Shown: in pieces, positions 9,178-18,200 of the stretch
Layout: each line of letters opens with the position of its first letter
How positions within the stretch are numbered: the first letter of the stretch is position 1
Origin: Streptomyces sp. NBC_00568
Lineage (GTDB): Bacteria; Actinomycetota; Actinomycetes; Streptomycetales; Streptomycetaceae
Reading direction: 5' to 3'
Length of the DNA: 64,000 bases
Assembly (NCBI RefSeq): GCF_026341855.1
Contig: NZ_JAPENW010000001.1
Coordinates: 6,563,001 to 6,627,000 of the forward strand
Notes under the pieces: generated by a model
What the model was told of the DNA's origin: nothing
The model's input: only the letters and a program-made list of their open reading frames with translations
Databases searched by the model: none
Made by a program: the position numbers and the translations under genes

Positions 9178-10170
9178 ATGACGACCCCGGACCAGAAGCC
9201 GCTGCCCGGCTGGGCCGGCACCGGTACCGCACCCGCGCTGTACAGCGCGGCGGGCGACGGCGCGTCCGTCCTCGACGACATCCGCCGGCGCCGCGCCGAG
9301 CTTCGGCAGTCCCTGAACCGGCGGGGCGCGCTCCTGCTGCGGGGCTACGCCGTCGGCGGGGTCGACGGCTTCGACGCCGTCGTACGCGCCTTCTCCGGCA
9401 CCCCGCCCCTGGCCTACGCCGAGCGCTCCTCACCCCGCAGCACCATCAAGGGCCAGGTCTACACCTCGACCGACTACCCGCCGGCCGAGGAGATCTTCCT
9501 GCACAACGAGAACTCCTACCAGGCCGTATGGCCCGGCACCCTCTACTTCTACTGCGCGGAGCCGCCCGTCACCCAGGGCGCGACCCCGCTCGCCGACACC
9601 CGGCGGGTGCTGGCGGGCCTCGATGCCGAGGTGCGCGAGGAGTTCGAGCGGCGCGGCTGGCAGGTCGTGCGCAACTTCCACACCGGCTTCGGCGTGCCCT
9701 GGCAGGAGGCGTTCAACACCACCGACCCGGACGCCGTGATCGCGTACTGCAAGGAGCGGGACATCGTCGCCGAGTGGCGGCCCGACGGCGGGCTGCGCAC
9801 CACCGCGCACCGCGCTGCCGTGCACCGCCACCCCGTGACCGGCGAACACGTCTGGTTCAACCACGCCACCTTCTTCCACGTCAGCACGGTCGCCGCCGAG
9901 GTCGGAGCGGGCCTGCGCGCGATCTTCCCCGACGAGGACCTGCCCACGAACACGTACTACGGCGACGGGGGAGCCATCCCGGACGAGGTGACGGACCATC
10001 TGCGCGCCGTCTACCGGGCCAACTCCGTGCGCTTCGACTGGCAGCGCGACGACGTGCTGATCGTCGACAACATGCTCACCGCGCACGCGCGCGAGCCGTT
10101 CACCGGGCCCCGGCGGATCGCCGTGGCCATGGCCGAACCGTCCGACACCCGCTCGGACGAGGGGAATTGA
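9178..10170 (+). CDS. SyrP-like TauD-family Fe(II)/2-oxoglutarate dioxygenase 2
   Basis: A 330-residue paralogue of the preceding dioxygenase with the same motifs: SSPRSTIKGQVYTSTDYP, the metal site HNE (His109, Glu111) in FLHNENSYQAVWP, distal His303 in LTAHAREPFTG, and WFNHATFFH. It has about 20 extra N-terminal residues. Two paralogues side by side suggest either two target residues or two stereochemical outcomes. The start is well placed after a GGGGGACGACGAC stretch. It ends 7 bases before the KAS III gene, so the operon is continuous. Confidence 0.87.
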   Translation: MTTPDQKPLPGWAGTGTAPALYSAAGDGASVLDDIRRRRAELRQSLNRRGALLLRGYAVGGVDGFDAVVRAFSGTPPLAYAERSSPRSTIKGQVYTSTDYPPAEEIFLHNENSYQAVWPGTLYFYCAEPPVTQGATPLADTRRVLAGLDAEVREEFERRGWQVVRNFHTGFGVPWQEAFNTTDPDAVIAYCKERDIVAEWRPDGGLRTTAHRAAVHRHPVTGEHVWFNHATFFHVSTVAAEVGAGLRAIFPDEDLPTNTYYGDGGAIPDEVTDHLRAVYRANSVRFDWQRDDVLIVDNMLTAHAREPFTGPRRIAVAMAEPSDTRSDEGN

Positions 10171-10177
10171 GGACGTC

Positions 10178-11179
10178 ATGTCACAACCCGAGGTGAGGAA
10201 AGCTCCGTTGGACACCTATCTGACCCCGCCGACCCACGGGTCCCGGATCACCGGCATCGCCGCCTACCGGCCCGCGCGGCTGCTCTCCAACGAGGAGCTG
10301 TCCCCGCGGACTACGGTCTCCCCGGAGTGGATCGAACAGCGCACCGGTATCAAGACCCGGCACCACGCGAGCGAGGCCGAGGACCTGGTCACCATGTCCG
10401 TCGCCGCGGGCGAGAAGGCCCTCGTGATGGCCGACATCGACCCGGCCGAGGTCGACCTGACCGTCGTCGCCACCGCGACCCGCAAGCGCCGTATGCCCGG
10501 CATCGCCCCGGAAGTGGCCAGCCGTATCGGACTGCCCAACTCGGGCGCCTACGACCTGAACGCGGTGTGCGCGGGCTTCACCTACGCGATGGCGATGGCC
10601 TCCAACGCGGTGCGGCTCGGTGAGGCACGGCACGTCCTGGTGGTCGGCGCCGAACGCACCAGCGACTGGATCGACCCGAACGACCCCGACACCTTCGTCA
10701 TCTTCGGCGACGGAGCCGGCGCCGCCGTCGTCTCGCGCTCCGACCGCACCGGCATAGGCCCCGCCGTATGGGGGAGCGACGGCGCCCGGCACAGCGTCCT
10801 CGGCCTGACCGAGCGGCCCGACGGACGCGAGTACGTCTCCATGAACGGGCCCCTGGTCTACAAGTGGTCGACAGCCACCATGCCCGACGTCGCCCACCGG
10901 GCCTGCGCGGCCGCCGGGATCACCATGGCCGACATCGACTGGTTCGTGCCCCACCAGGCCAACAACCGCATCATCAAGACCCTCACCCGCGAACTGGAAC
11001 TGCCGCCCGAGCGCGTCGTCAACGACGTCGTCGACACCGGCAACACCTCCGCCGCCTCGGTGCCGCTCGCGCTCAGCCGCCTCTACGACAGCGGCCGCTC
11101 CACGCCGGGCGAGCACGTCCTGCTGCTCGGCTTCGGCGCCGGTCTCACCTACGCCGGACAAGTCGTCCGCATGCCCTGA
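10178..11179 (+). CDS. 3-oxoacyl-ACP synthase III (KAS III / FabH-like)
   Basis: A 333-residue ketosynthase III with a complete triad: Cys131 in NAVCAGF, His259 in VPHQANN and Asn289 in GNTSAAS. Because all three are present it is more likely a decarboxylating condensing enzyme than an acyltransferase relative, in which the triad is altered. The N-terminus is about 18 residues longer than E. coli FabH. The ACP gene lies 59 bases downstream. The set KAS III, ACP and FabG can make one acetoacetyl-type unit and reduce it, giving a short 3-hydroxyacyl starter. No acyltransferase or further elongation enzyme is encoded here, so malonyl groups would come from primary metabolism. Confidence 0.9.
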   Translation: MSQPEVRKAPLDTYLTPPTHGSRITGIAAYRPARLLSNEELSPRTTVSPEWIEQRTGIKTRHHASEAEDLVTMSVAAGEKALVMADIDPAEVDLTVVATATRKRRMPGIAPEVASRIGLPNSGAYDLNAVCAGFTYAMAMASNAVRLGEARHVLVVGAERTSDWIDPNDPDTFVIFGDGAGAAVVSRSDRTGIGPAVWGSDGARHSVLGLTERPDGREYVSMNGPLVYKWSTATMPDVAHRACAAAGITMADIDWFVPHQANNRIIKTLTRELELPPERVVNDVVDTGNTSAASVPLALSRLYDSGRSTPGEHVLLLGFGAGLTYAGQVVRMP

Positions 11180-11238
11180 CGGGCCCTTCCTCGGCACACC
11201 CGGCACCACCGCACTCCTACACAGAGACGGAACCTCAT

Positions 11239-11499
11239 ATGACCACGCACGAGCCCACCACCGATGTCCTGACCGCCGAGGTCATCGCACTCGTCAAGCG
11301 CACCGCCCCCGACCTGGAGGGCGACATCGACGCCGACTCCAGCTTCGAGGAGATGGGCATGGACTCGCTCACCCGGGTCGACCTGCTGGCCGCCGTCGAG
11401 AAGACCTACAGCCTCTCGGTGCCGGACGAGACGGTCGCCGACCTGCTGCGGGTGCGTGACGTCGTCGCCTTCCTCGCCACGGCGAAGGCGGAGGTCTGA
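11239..11499 (+). CDS. Acyl carrier protein
   Basis: An 86-residue free-standing carrier protein. Ser43 in GMDSL is the phosphopantetheine site, and acidic helices flank it. It sits between the KAS III gene and the free condensation protein, so it probably holds the acyl starter that is passed to the first amino acid. The ATG at 11239 has a purine-rich stretch (GAGACGGAA) upstream. It resembles type II fatty-acid and polyketide ACPs more than NRPS T domains. Confidence 0.92.
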   Translation: MTTHEPTTDVLTAEVIALVKRTAPDLEGDIDADSSFEEMGMDSLTRVDLLAAVEKTYSLSVPDETVADLLRVRDVVAFLATAKAEV

Positions 11500-11501
11500 C
11501 C

Positions 11502-12947
11502 GTGCGACTCGACCACGGGGGGTCGGCGATGCAATCCGCCCACGGAACGCCGACGGCCGAACCCGTCCTCGACACCCGGCTCCCGCTGTCCGTCGGGCAG
11601 GAGGGCCTCTGGCTCCTCCAGCGCCTGACCCCCGACAGCTCGACGTACAACCTGGCCGGCGGCGCCCGGATGACGCCCGCGCCGGACCCCGCGATCCTCG
11701 CCCGCGCGGTCCGCGCGCTGACGGACCGTCACCCCATGCTGCGCTCCCTCTACACGGAGACCGATGGCCAGCCCTGCCGTGTCGTCCAGGAGGTCGGCAC
11801 CCTGGGCGAGTTGACGGTCCATGAGATCCCGGACGCCTCGGACGAGGAGCTCGACGAGCTGGTGAAGGCCGAGGTGCGAAGGCCGTTCCGGCTGGAATCC
11901 GAGGGGCCCTTCCGTGCCGTACTGCTGCGCCGGCGCGGCGACGCGGTGGCACTTGTCGTCACCCACCACATCGCGACCGACGCCTTCTCGCAGTGGCTCC
12001 TGTGGCGCGACCTCCTCCAGGCCTACAAGGCCTTCGCGACCGGCGCCGGGCACCCCGGCTGGGACCCCCTTCCCGTCACCTACGACGACTCCGTCGAGCG
12101 GGAGCAACTGCTCCTGGAGTCCTCGCGGGGCAAGCGGCAGGCGGAGTTCTGGCAGGGGGAGGCCGCCGGAGCCCGCGCCGCCGAACTCCCCACCGACCGG
12201 CCCCGCCCCGCCGTCTCCTCGCAGTCGGGCGCGAGTCTGCTGCGCCGGCTGCCCGACCGGCTCTCCGACAAGGTGCTGCGCACCGCCGCGAGCCGCGGGG
12301 TCTCCCCGTTCGCCCTCACCCTCGGCGCCTTCCAGGCACTGCTGCACCGATGGGGCGGCCAGCGCGACTTCCTGCTCGCCTGCCCCGCGTCCACCCGGCG
12401 CTCCTCCGCGGCAGGGGTCGTGGGCTACTTCGTCAACCCGGTGCTCATCCGCGCCCGGTTCGACCGGCAGACCACGCTCGCGGACGCGATGGCCCAGGCC
12501 GCCGACCGGGTCCGGCAGGCCACCGCCCGCGTCTCCTACCCGTACCCTCTGGTCGCCCGTGACGCGGGCACGGCGGGTCCGCTGTACCGGATCTCCGTGA
12601 CGATGGTCTCCACCGACCGGTTCGGATCCGGCATGGGCGGCGCCGCCTCGGGCGAGCCGATGAACGTGGCCGGCATCGAGACGACGTACATGGAGATCCC
12701 GCATCTCGAAGGCCAGTGCGACCTCTCGCTGGAGATCACCCGCGATGTGTACGGCCTGACGGTGGCCCTGCGCTACGACACCGATCTCTTCGAACAGGCC
12801 ACGGTCGAGAGGCTGTTCGACCTTTTCGTCCGGTTCCTCGAAGCGGCCGCGGACGACCCCGACCAGCGCGTCTCCCGCATCCCGCTGACCGACGACGCCG
12901 AACGCCGGGCCCTGCTCGCCCTCGGCGGCACCGGCGGCTCTTCGTGA
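11502..12947 (+). CDS. Free-standing NRPS condensation protein
   Basis: A 481-residue protein made of a single condensation domain. The C1 motif reads LSVGQEGLWLLQRL, and the core HHIATDA (His155, His156, Asp160) keeps the catalytic second His and the Asp but has Ala in place of the usual Gly. The GTG start follows the ACP stop by two bases; an in-frame ATG at 11529 is an alternative. NRPS1 begins with an A domain and has no N-terminal C domain, so this protein is the natural candidate for joining the ACP-bound acyl group to the first aminoacyl-T. That gives six condensation domains for six A domains. A different trans-acylation role is possible. Confidence 0.87.
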   Translation: MRLDHGGSAMQSAHGTPTAEPVLDTRLPLSVGQEGLWLLQRLTPDSSTYNLAGGARMTPAPDPAILARAVRALTDRHPMLRSLYTETDGQPCRVVQEVGTLGELTVHEIPDASDEELDELVKAEVRRPFRLESEGPFRAVLLRRRGDAVALVVTHHIATDAFSQWLLWRDLLQAYKAFATGAGHPGWDPLPVTYDDSVEREQLLLESSRGKRQAEFWQGEAAGARAAELPTDRPRPAVSSQSGASLLRRLPDRLSDKVLRTAASRGVSPFALTLGAFQALLHRWGGQRDFLLACPASTRRSSAAGVVGYFVNPVLIRARFDRQTTLADAMAQAADRVRQATARVSYPYPLVARDAGTAGPLYRISVTMVSTDRFGSGMGGAASGEPMNVAGIETTYMEIPHLEGQCDLSLEITRDVYGLTVALRYDTDLFEQATVERLFDLFVRFLEAAADDPDQRVSRIPLTDDAERRALLALGGTGGSS

Positions 12948-13026
12948 ACGACCGCTCGGGGCACCGGCAGACCCGCCCCGCACGGCACCCCACGACCGAC
13001 CACGACCCCGGCAGGAGTCCGCGGCC

Positions 13027-14043
13027 ATGACGCCACGACCGGTGCTCGACGGCATCCTCGACGCCATCGGCGACACACATCTGGTGGAACTCGGCGGCCT
13101 GCTGCCCCGCTTCCCCTCCCGAGTCCTCGCCAAGCTCGAAGGGTTCAACCCCGGCGGCAGCGTCAAGGACCGGTCCGCGCTGTCCATGCTGCTGGGCCGG
13201 ATCCGGGGCGGCGAACTGATCCCCGGCCGGTCCACGGTCGTGGAGTCCAGCTCCGGCAACCTGGCCATCGGCATCGCCCAGATCTGCCGCTACTACGGGA
13301 TCGACTTCATCTGTGTCGTCGACCCCAAGACCACCCGGCAGAACCTGGCGATCCTGCGCGCCTACCAGGTCACCGTCGACATGGTCACCGAACCCGACCC
13401 GGACACCGGCGCCTACCTCCCGGCCCGGCTCGCCCGGGTCCGGGAACTGGTGGCCGCGACCCCCGGCGCCTACTGGCCCAACCAGTACGCCAATCCGCTC
13501 AACCCACGGGCCCACACCCGCACCATGCGGGAGATCGCCGAGGCGCTCGACGACCAGGTCGACTACCTGTTCTGCGCCACCGGCACCGGCGGCACCCTGC
13601 GCGGCTGCGCCGAGTACATCCGCGACCACGGCCTGTCCACGACGCTGATCGGCGTGGACGCCCTCGGCAGCGTGCTGTTCGGCGGACCGCCGGGACCCCG
13701 GCTGCTGCCCGGACACGGCGCGGCGGTCCGCCCGGCTCTCTTCGACCCGACGCTCGCCGACGAGGTGGTGCTGGTCTCCGACCTCGACTGCGTGGTCGGC
13801 TGCCGGACCCTGACCCAGCGCGAGGCCATCCTCGCCGGCGGCTCGTCCGGCGCCGTCACGTCCGCGCTGCACAGGTTCGCGGACCGCGTCCCGGCCGGCA
13901 GCACCTGCGTGCTGATCTTCCCGGACCGCGGCGACCGCTACCTCGACACGATCTACGACGACGAATGGGTGCGCCGCCAGTTCGGCGAGGTGAGCCACCT
14001 GTGGAAGGAACCGGAGCACACCATGGCGGTGGGAACATGCTGA
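13027..14043 (+). CDS. sbnA: SbnA-like 2,3-diaminopropionate biosynthesis PLP enzyme
   Basis: A 338-residue cysteine-synthase-fold PLP enzyme. Lys47 in GGSVKDRSA is the Schiff-base lysine, ESSSGNLAIG is the substrate-binding loop, and CATGTGGTLRG binds the PLP phosphate. SbnA joins O-phosphoserine with glutamate to give N-(1-amino-1-carboxyl-2-ethyl)-glutamate. The stop overlaps the start of the SbnB-like gene, the usual pairing for L-2,3-diaminopropionate supply (staphyloferrin B, viomycin and capreomycin clusters). Phrases such as VDPKTTRQNLAILRAYQ match this subgroup rather than housekeeping CysK. The 79-base gap before it has no obvious promoter. Confidence 0.9.
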   Translation: MTPRPVLDGILDAIGDTHLVELGGLLPRFPSRVLAKLEGFNPGGSVKDRSALSMLLGRIRGGELIPGRSTVVESSSGNLAIGIAQICRYYGIDFICVVDPKTTRQNLAILRAYQVTVDMVTEPDPDTGAYLPARLARVRELVAATPGAYWPNQYANPLNPRAHTRTMREIAEALDDQVDYLFCATGTGGTLRGCAEYIRDHGLSTTLIGVDALGSVLFGGPPGPRLLPGHGAAVRPALFDPTLADEVVLVSDLDCVVGCRTLTQREAILAGGSSGAVTSALHRFADRVPAGSTCVLIFPDRGDRYLDTIYDDEWVRRQFGEVSHLWKEPEHTMAVGTC

Positions 14044-15080
14044 TCATCGGCCACCAGACGGTCGCGGGACTCCTCCAGGGCCGCGAGAAGGAGGTCATCG
14101 ACCTCGTCGCCGACGCCTACCGGCGCCACGACGAGGGCCGCACCAGCCTGCCGCACTCCGTCTTCCTGCGTTTCCCCGACCGGCCCCGGGACCGGATCAT
14201 CGGTCTGCCCGGCTACCTCGGCGGCAGCGGGGCAGAACGGGGTGCCGGCACAGGCGCGGACGCGGGCGACGACGGGATCGCCGGCATGAAGTGGATCGCC
14301 TCCTTCCCCGGCAACATCGCCGACGGAGTCCAGCGGGCCAGCGCCGCCATCCTGCTCAACTCGCTGCGCAACGGACAGCCCGAGGCGCTCATCGAAGGCT
14401 CCCTGATCTCCGCCCAGCGCACCGCCGCGTCGGCGGCCGTCGGCGCCCGCATGCTGCTCGGCGGCCGCAGGCCCTCCGGGATCACCCTCATCGGCTGCGG
14501 AGTCATCAACCGCGAGGTGCTGCGCTTCCTCGGCGTCGAACATCCCGGACTCGACCGGCTCACCGTGTACGACACCGACCCCGAGCGCGCCCGGAGGTTC
14601 ACCGAGGACAACGCGCGGCTGCTGCCGTCCGCCGCCGTCCGCCACTGCGACTCGCTCGACGAGGCGCTGGCCGCCCACGACCTGGTGTCCATCGCCACCA
14701 CCGCCGCGACCCCGCACACCGGACTCGACGCCTGCCCGCCCGGCACGGTGGTGCTGCACGTCTCGCTGCGCGACCTGACCACGAGCGCCGTGCTCGAAGC
14801 CCACAACGTCGTCGACGACCCGGACCACGTCTGCCGCGAGAACACCTCCGTGCACCTCGCCGAACTGGCCACCGGCGGACGGGAGTTCATCGACGCCAGC
14901 ATCGGCGCGCTGCTGCGCGGCACCGCGCGCCTCAACCCGCTCCCGGGCAGGCCCCTCGTCTACTCGCCGTTCGGGCTCGGCGTCCTCGACCTCGCGCTCG
15001 CCCGCTTCGTACGGGACCGGGCCCGCGCCGGCGGACTGGGCACCGACGTGACGGACTTCCTGCCGGCCCCCGCCGCGTAA
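14037..15080 (+). CDS. sbnB: SbnB-like 2,3-diaminopropionate biosynthesis dehydrogenase
   Basis: A 347-residue member of the ornithine cyclodeaminase/mu-crystallin family. The dinucleotide-binding stretch reads TLIGCGVINREVLRFL near residue 150. SbnB oxidises the SbnA product with NAD and hydrolysis to release L-2,3-diaminopropionate and 2-oxoglutarate. The ATG at 14037 overlaps the last codons of the SbnA-like gene. With the carbamoyltransferase gene further down, the pair can supply diaminopropionate or, after carbamoylation, beta-ureidoalanine. About 160 bases of non-coding sequence separate it from NRPS1. Confidence 0.9.
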   Translation: MLIIGHQTVAGLLQGREKEVIDLVADAYRRHDEGRTSLPHSVFLRFPDRPRDRIIGLPGYLGGSGAERGAGTGADAGDDGIAGMKWIASFPGNIADGVQRASAAILLNSLRNGQPEALIEGSLISAQRTAASAAVGARMLLGGRRPSGITLIGCGVINREVLRFLGVEHPGLDRLTVYDTDPERARRFTEDNARLLPSAAVRHCDSLDEALAAHDLVSIATTAATPHTGLDACPPGTVVLHVSLRDLTTSAVLEAHNVVDDPDHVCRENTSVHLAELATGGREFIDASIGALLRGTARLNPLPGRPLVYSPFGLGVLDLALARFVRDRARAGGLGTDVTDFLPAPAA

Positions 15081-15241
15081 CCACGGGCTTCCGGTGCGCG
15101 ACCACCGGCCTCCGGGCGCCCACCACCGGAATCCGACGCGCACACCGGCCGCTGCCGCGCGCACCCTCCTTCGTCCTACGGGCCCCTGCCGCGCAGGGCC
15201 GCCGCACCGCCGCACGTGCGTTCACCATCCCTGGAGAAGAG

Positions 15242-18200
15242 ATGACTGTCCCGCTGCACGAACTCATCGCCCATCAGGCCGTGTCGACCCCGCTCGCCGT
15301 CGCGGTCGACGGCGCCCAGGGGCCGCTGAGCTACGAAGCGCTCGACCGGCGCGCCAACCGCGTCGCACGGCTGCTCGCGGCCCGTGGCATCGGCGCCGAG
15401 GACCGGGTCGTCGTCTGCCTGCCACGGGGCCACGACCTGGTCGCGGCACTGCTCGGCGTCTGGAAGGCGGGCGCGGCCTATGTGCCGCTGGACGCCGGGC
15501 ATCCGCAGGAGCGTACGGCCTGGGTGGTCGCGGACAGCGGTGCGGGCGCCGTCGTCACGACCGCGGCCGATGCCGGGACGTTCGAGAAGCTCCTGCCCGG
15601 TGGCGTGGTGACCCTGGACTCCGAGATCCTCGACGAACTCTCCGACACAGCGCCCCCGTCGAAGGTGACCGCGGACCACGCCGCCTACCTCACCTACACG
15701 TCGGGCTCGACCGGCCGCCCCAAAGGTGTTCTCGTGCAGCACGGCGGCATCGCGGGGCGCGTCGCCTGGTCGCTGGACAACCAGGGGCTGACGACGGCGG
15801 ACCGGGTGCTCCAGAAGACCGTACTGACCTTCGACGCCGCCGGCTGGGAGCTGTTCACCCCGCTCGCCGCGGGCGCCACCGTCGTCATGGCGCCGCCGGG
15901 GGCCGAAGCCGACCCGGCACTGCTCGTGGCGACGGTCGCCGACACGGGGGTGACCGTCCTCCAGGGCGTGCCGTCCGTGCTGCGGCTCCTGGTCGCCGAG
16001 CCCCGCTGGGCGGACTGCGCGGACCTGCGCCTGGTGTGCTCGGCGGGCGAGCCGCTGGACGCCGAACTGTGCCGCCGCCTCGCGGAACCGGGCGGCGCCC
16101 GGGTCTGGAACACCTACGGGCCCACCGAGTGCTCCATCGACGTCACCGCCCAGCTCTTCGACCCCGAGCGGCACACCGAGGCGGTCCCCATCGGACGCCC
16201 GATGGACCACATGCGGGTGTACGTCCTCGACGCCGAGTTCGACCCGGTGCCGATCGGCGTCGTGGGGGAGCTGTACGCGGCGGGCGACGGTACGGCGCGC
16301 GGCTACGCGGGCCGCCCGGGACAGACCGCCGAGCGTTTCCTGCCCGACCCGCACGGCACCCCCGGCAGCCGCATGTACCGCACCGGGGACCTGGTGCGCT
16401 GGCGTTCCGACGGCGCCCTGGACTTCCTCGGCCGCGCCGACCAGCAGGTCAAGGTCAACGGCGTCCGGATAGAACCGGCCGAGGTCGAGGCCGCGTTGAA
16501 CGCCCACCCGGACGTGCGGGGCGCGGTCGTCGACGCCCGGGTCGCGGGCGACACCAAGAGGCTCGTCGCCTATGTGACGGCCGGGCGCCGCATACCCAGG
16601 GACGAACTGCGCACCTTCCTGCGTGGCCGGCTGCCCGAGCCGATGATCCCCTCGGTCTTCGTGCCGCTGGACGCCTTCCCGCTGACCAGCAGCGGAAAGG
16701 TGGACCGCGGAGCCCTGCCCGACCCGGTCCAGGAGCAGGCACGCGGCGCCGAGTACATCGCCCCGCGCACCCCCGCCGAACGGCTCGTCGCCCAGGTGTG
16801 GGAGCAGCTTCTCCAGATCGAACAGGTCGGCGCGCACGACGACTTCTTCGCCCTCGGCGGCTCCTCCCTCGTCCTCACCCGGCTCGCCGACGCCCTGCGC
16901 AAGGCGTCCGGGGACGACATCCAACTCCGCGGCTTGTTCGGCGCGTTCACCGTCGAGGCGCAGGCGAGGCTGCTGGAGGACGCACGGCCGGCGGTGCCCG
17001 GTGTGACCCCGGTCGGCCGGGACCGGCCGCTGCCGCTCTCCTTCGGGCAGCACCGGCTGTGGTTCCTGGACCGCATGCACCCGGGCAGCCCCGAGTGGGT
17101 GGCACCCTTCTTCCTCCGGCTGCCGGCGGGTACCACCCGCGACGCCGTGCAGGCCGCGCTCGACGCCCTGGAGGCCCGCCACGAGTCCCTGCGCACCCGC
17201 TACCCGGTCGAGGGTGAGGAACCCCGTCAGGAGGTCGTCGCGCCCGGGACGGTCGAACTGCGTGTCGAGGACGCCTCGGAAGCGCACCTGGAGCGTCTGT
17301 TCGGCGAGCAGTTCGGCCGCGGCTTCGACCTCACCGACGGACCGTTGTGGCGGGCGTTGCTGGTCCGGGTGCCCAAGGGCGGCCCGGTCCTGCTGGTGAC
17401 GACCCATCACATCGCCACCGACGGCTGGTCCACCGTCCTCCTCGACCGCGAACTGCGCGAGCTGTGCGCCGCGGCGAGCGAGGACCGTTCACCTCGACTC
17501 GATGAACTCCCGGTGCAGTACGCCGACTTCGCGGCCTGGCAGTCGGCACACGCCGACGACATCGCGTCGTCGCGGGAACTGGACCACTGGAAGCAGGCCC
17601 TCGACGGCCTGCCCGAACTCCGGCTCCCCACCGACCGGCCCCGACCCGCCCGGCGCGACGCGCACGGCTCCGGCGTCCGCTTCTCCGTGCCGGCCTCGCT
17701 CGCCGACACCCTCACCGGCATCGGCCGACGGCACGGTGCCACCCCCTATGTGACCCTGCTCGCCGCCTTCGGCGCGCTGCTCGGCCGCTACAGCGGCCAG
17801 GACGACTTCGGTATCGGCAGCCCGGTCACCGGCCGCACCCGCCCCGAGACCCAGAACACCGTCGGCTTCTTCCTCAACTCCCTCGTGATGCGCTGCGACC
17901 TGACCGGCGACCCGACCTTCGCCGAACTCCTCCAGCGCGTCCGCGGCACGGTCATGGCCGGCTTCGCCCACCAGGAGCTGCCCTTCGAGCGCCTGGTGGA
18001 CGAACTCCAGCCCGCCCGTGACCTCTCCCGCACCCCGCTCTACCAGGTCGCCTTCGACCTCCAGGACGACGGCGCCACCTCCGTGGCAGCCGACGACGTC
18101 CTCATGGACGCCTTCCAGGGCGCCTGGCGGGTGGCCAAGACCGACCTGACCCTCTTCGTCTGGCGCCAGTCCGACGGCTCCCTGATCGGTGCCTTCGAAT

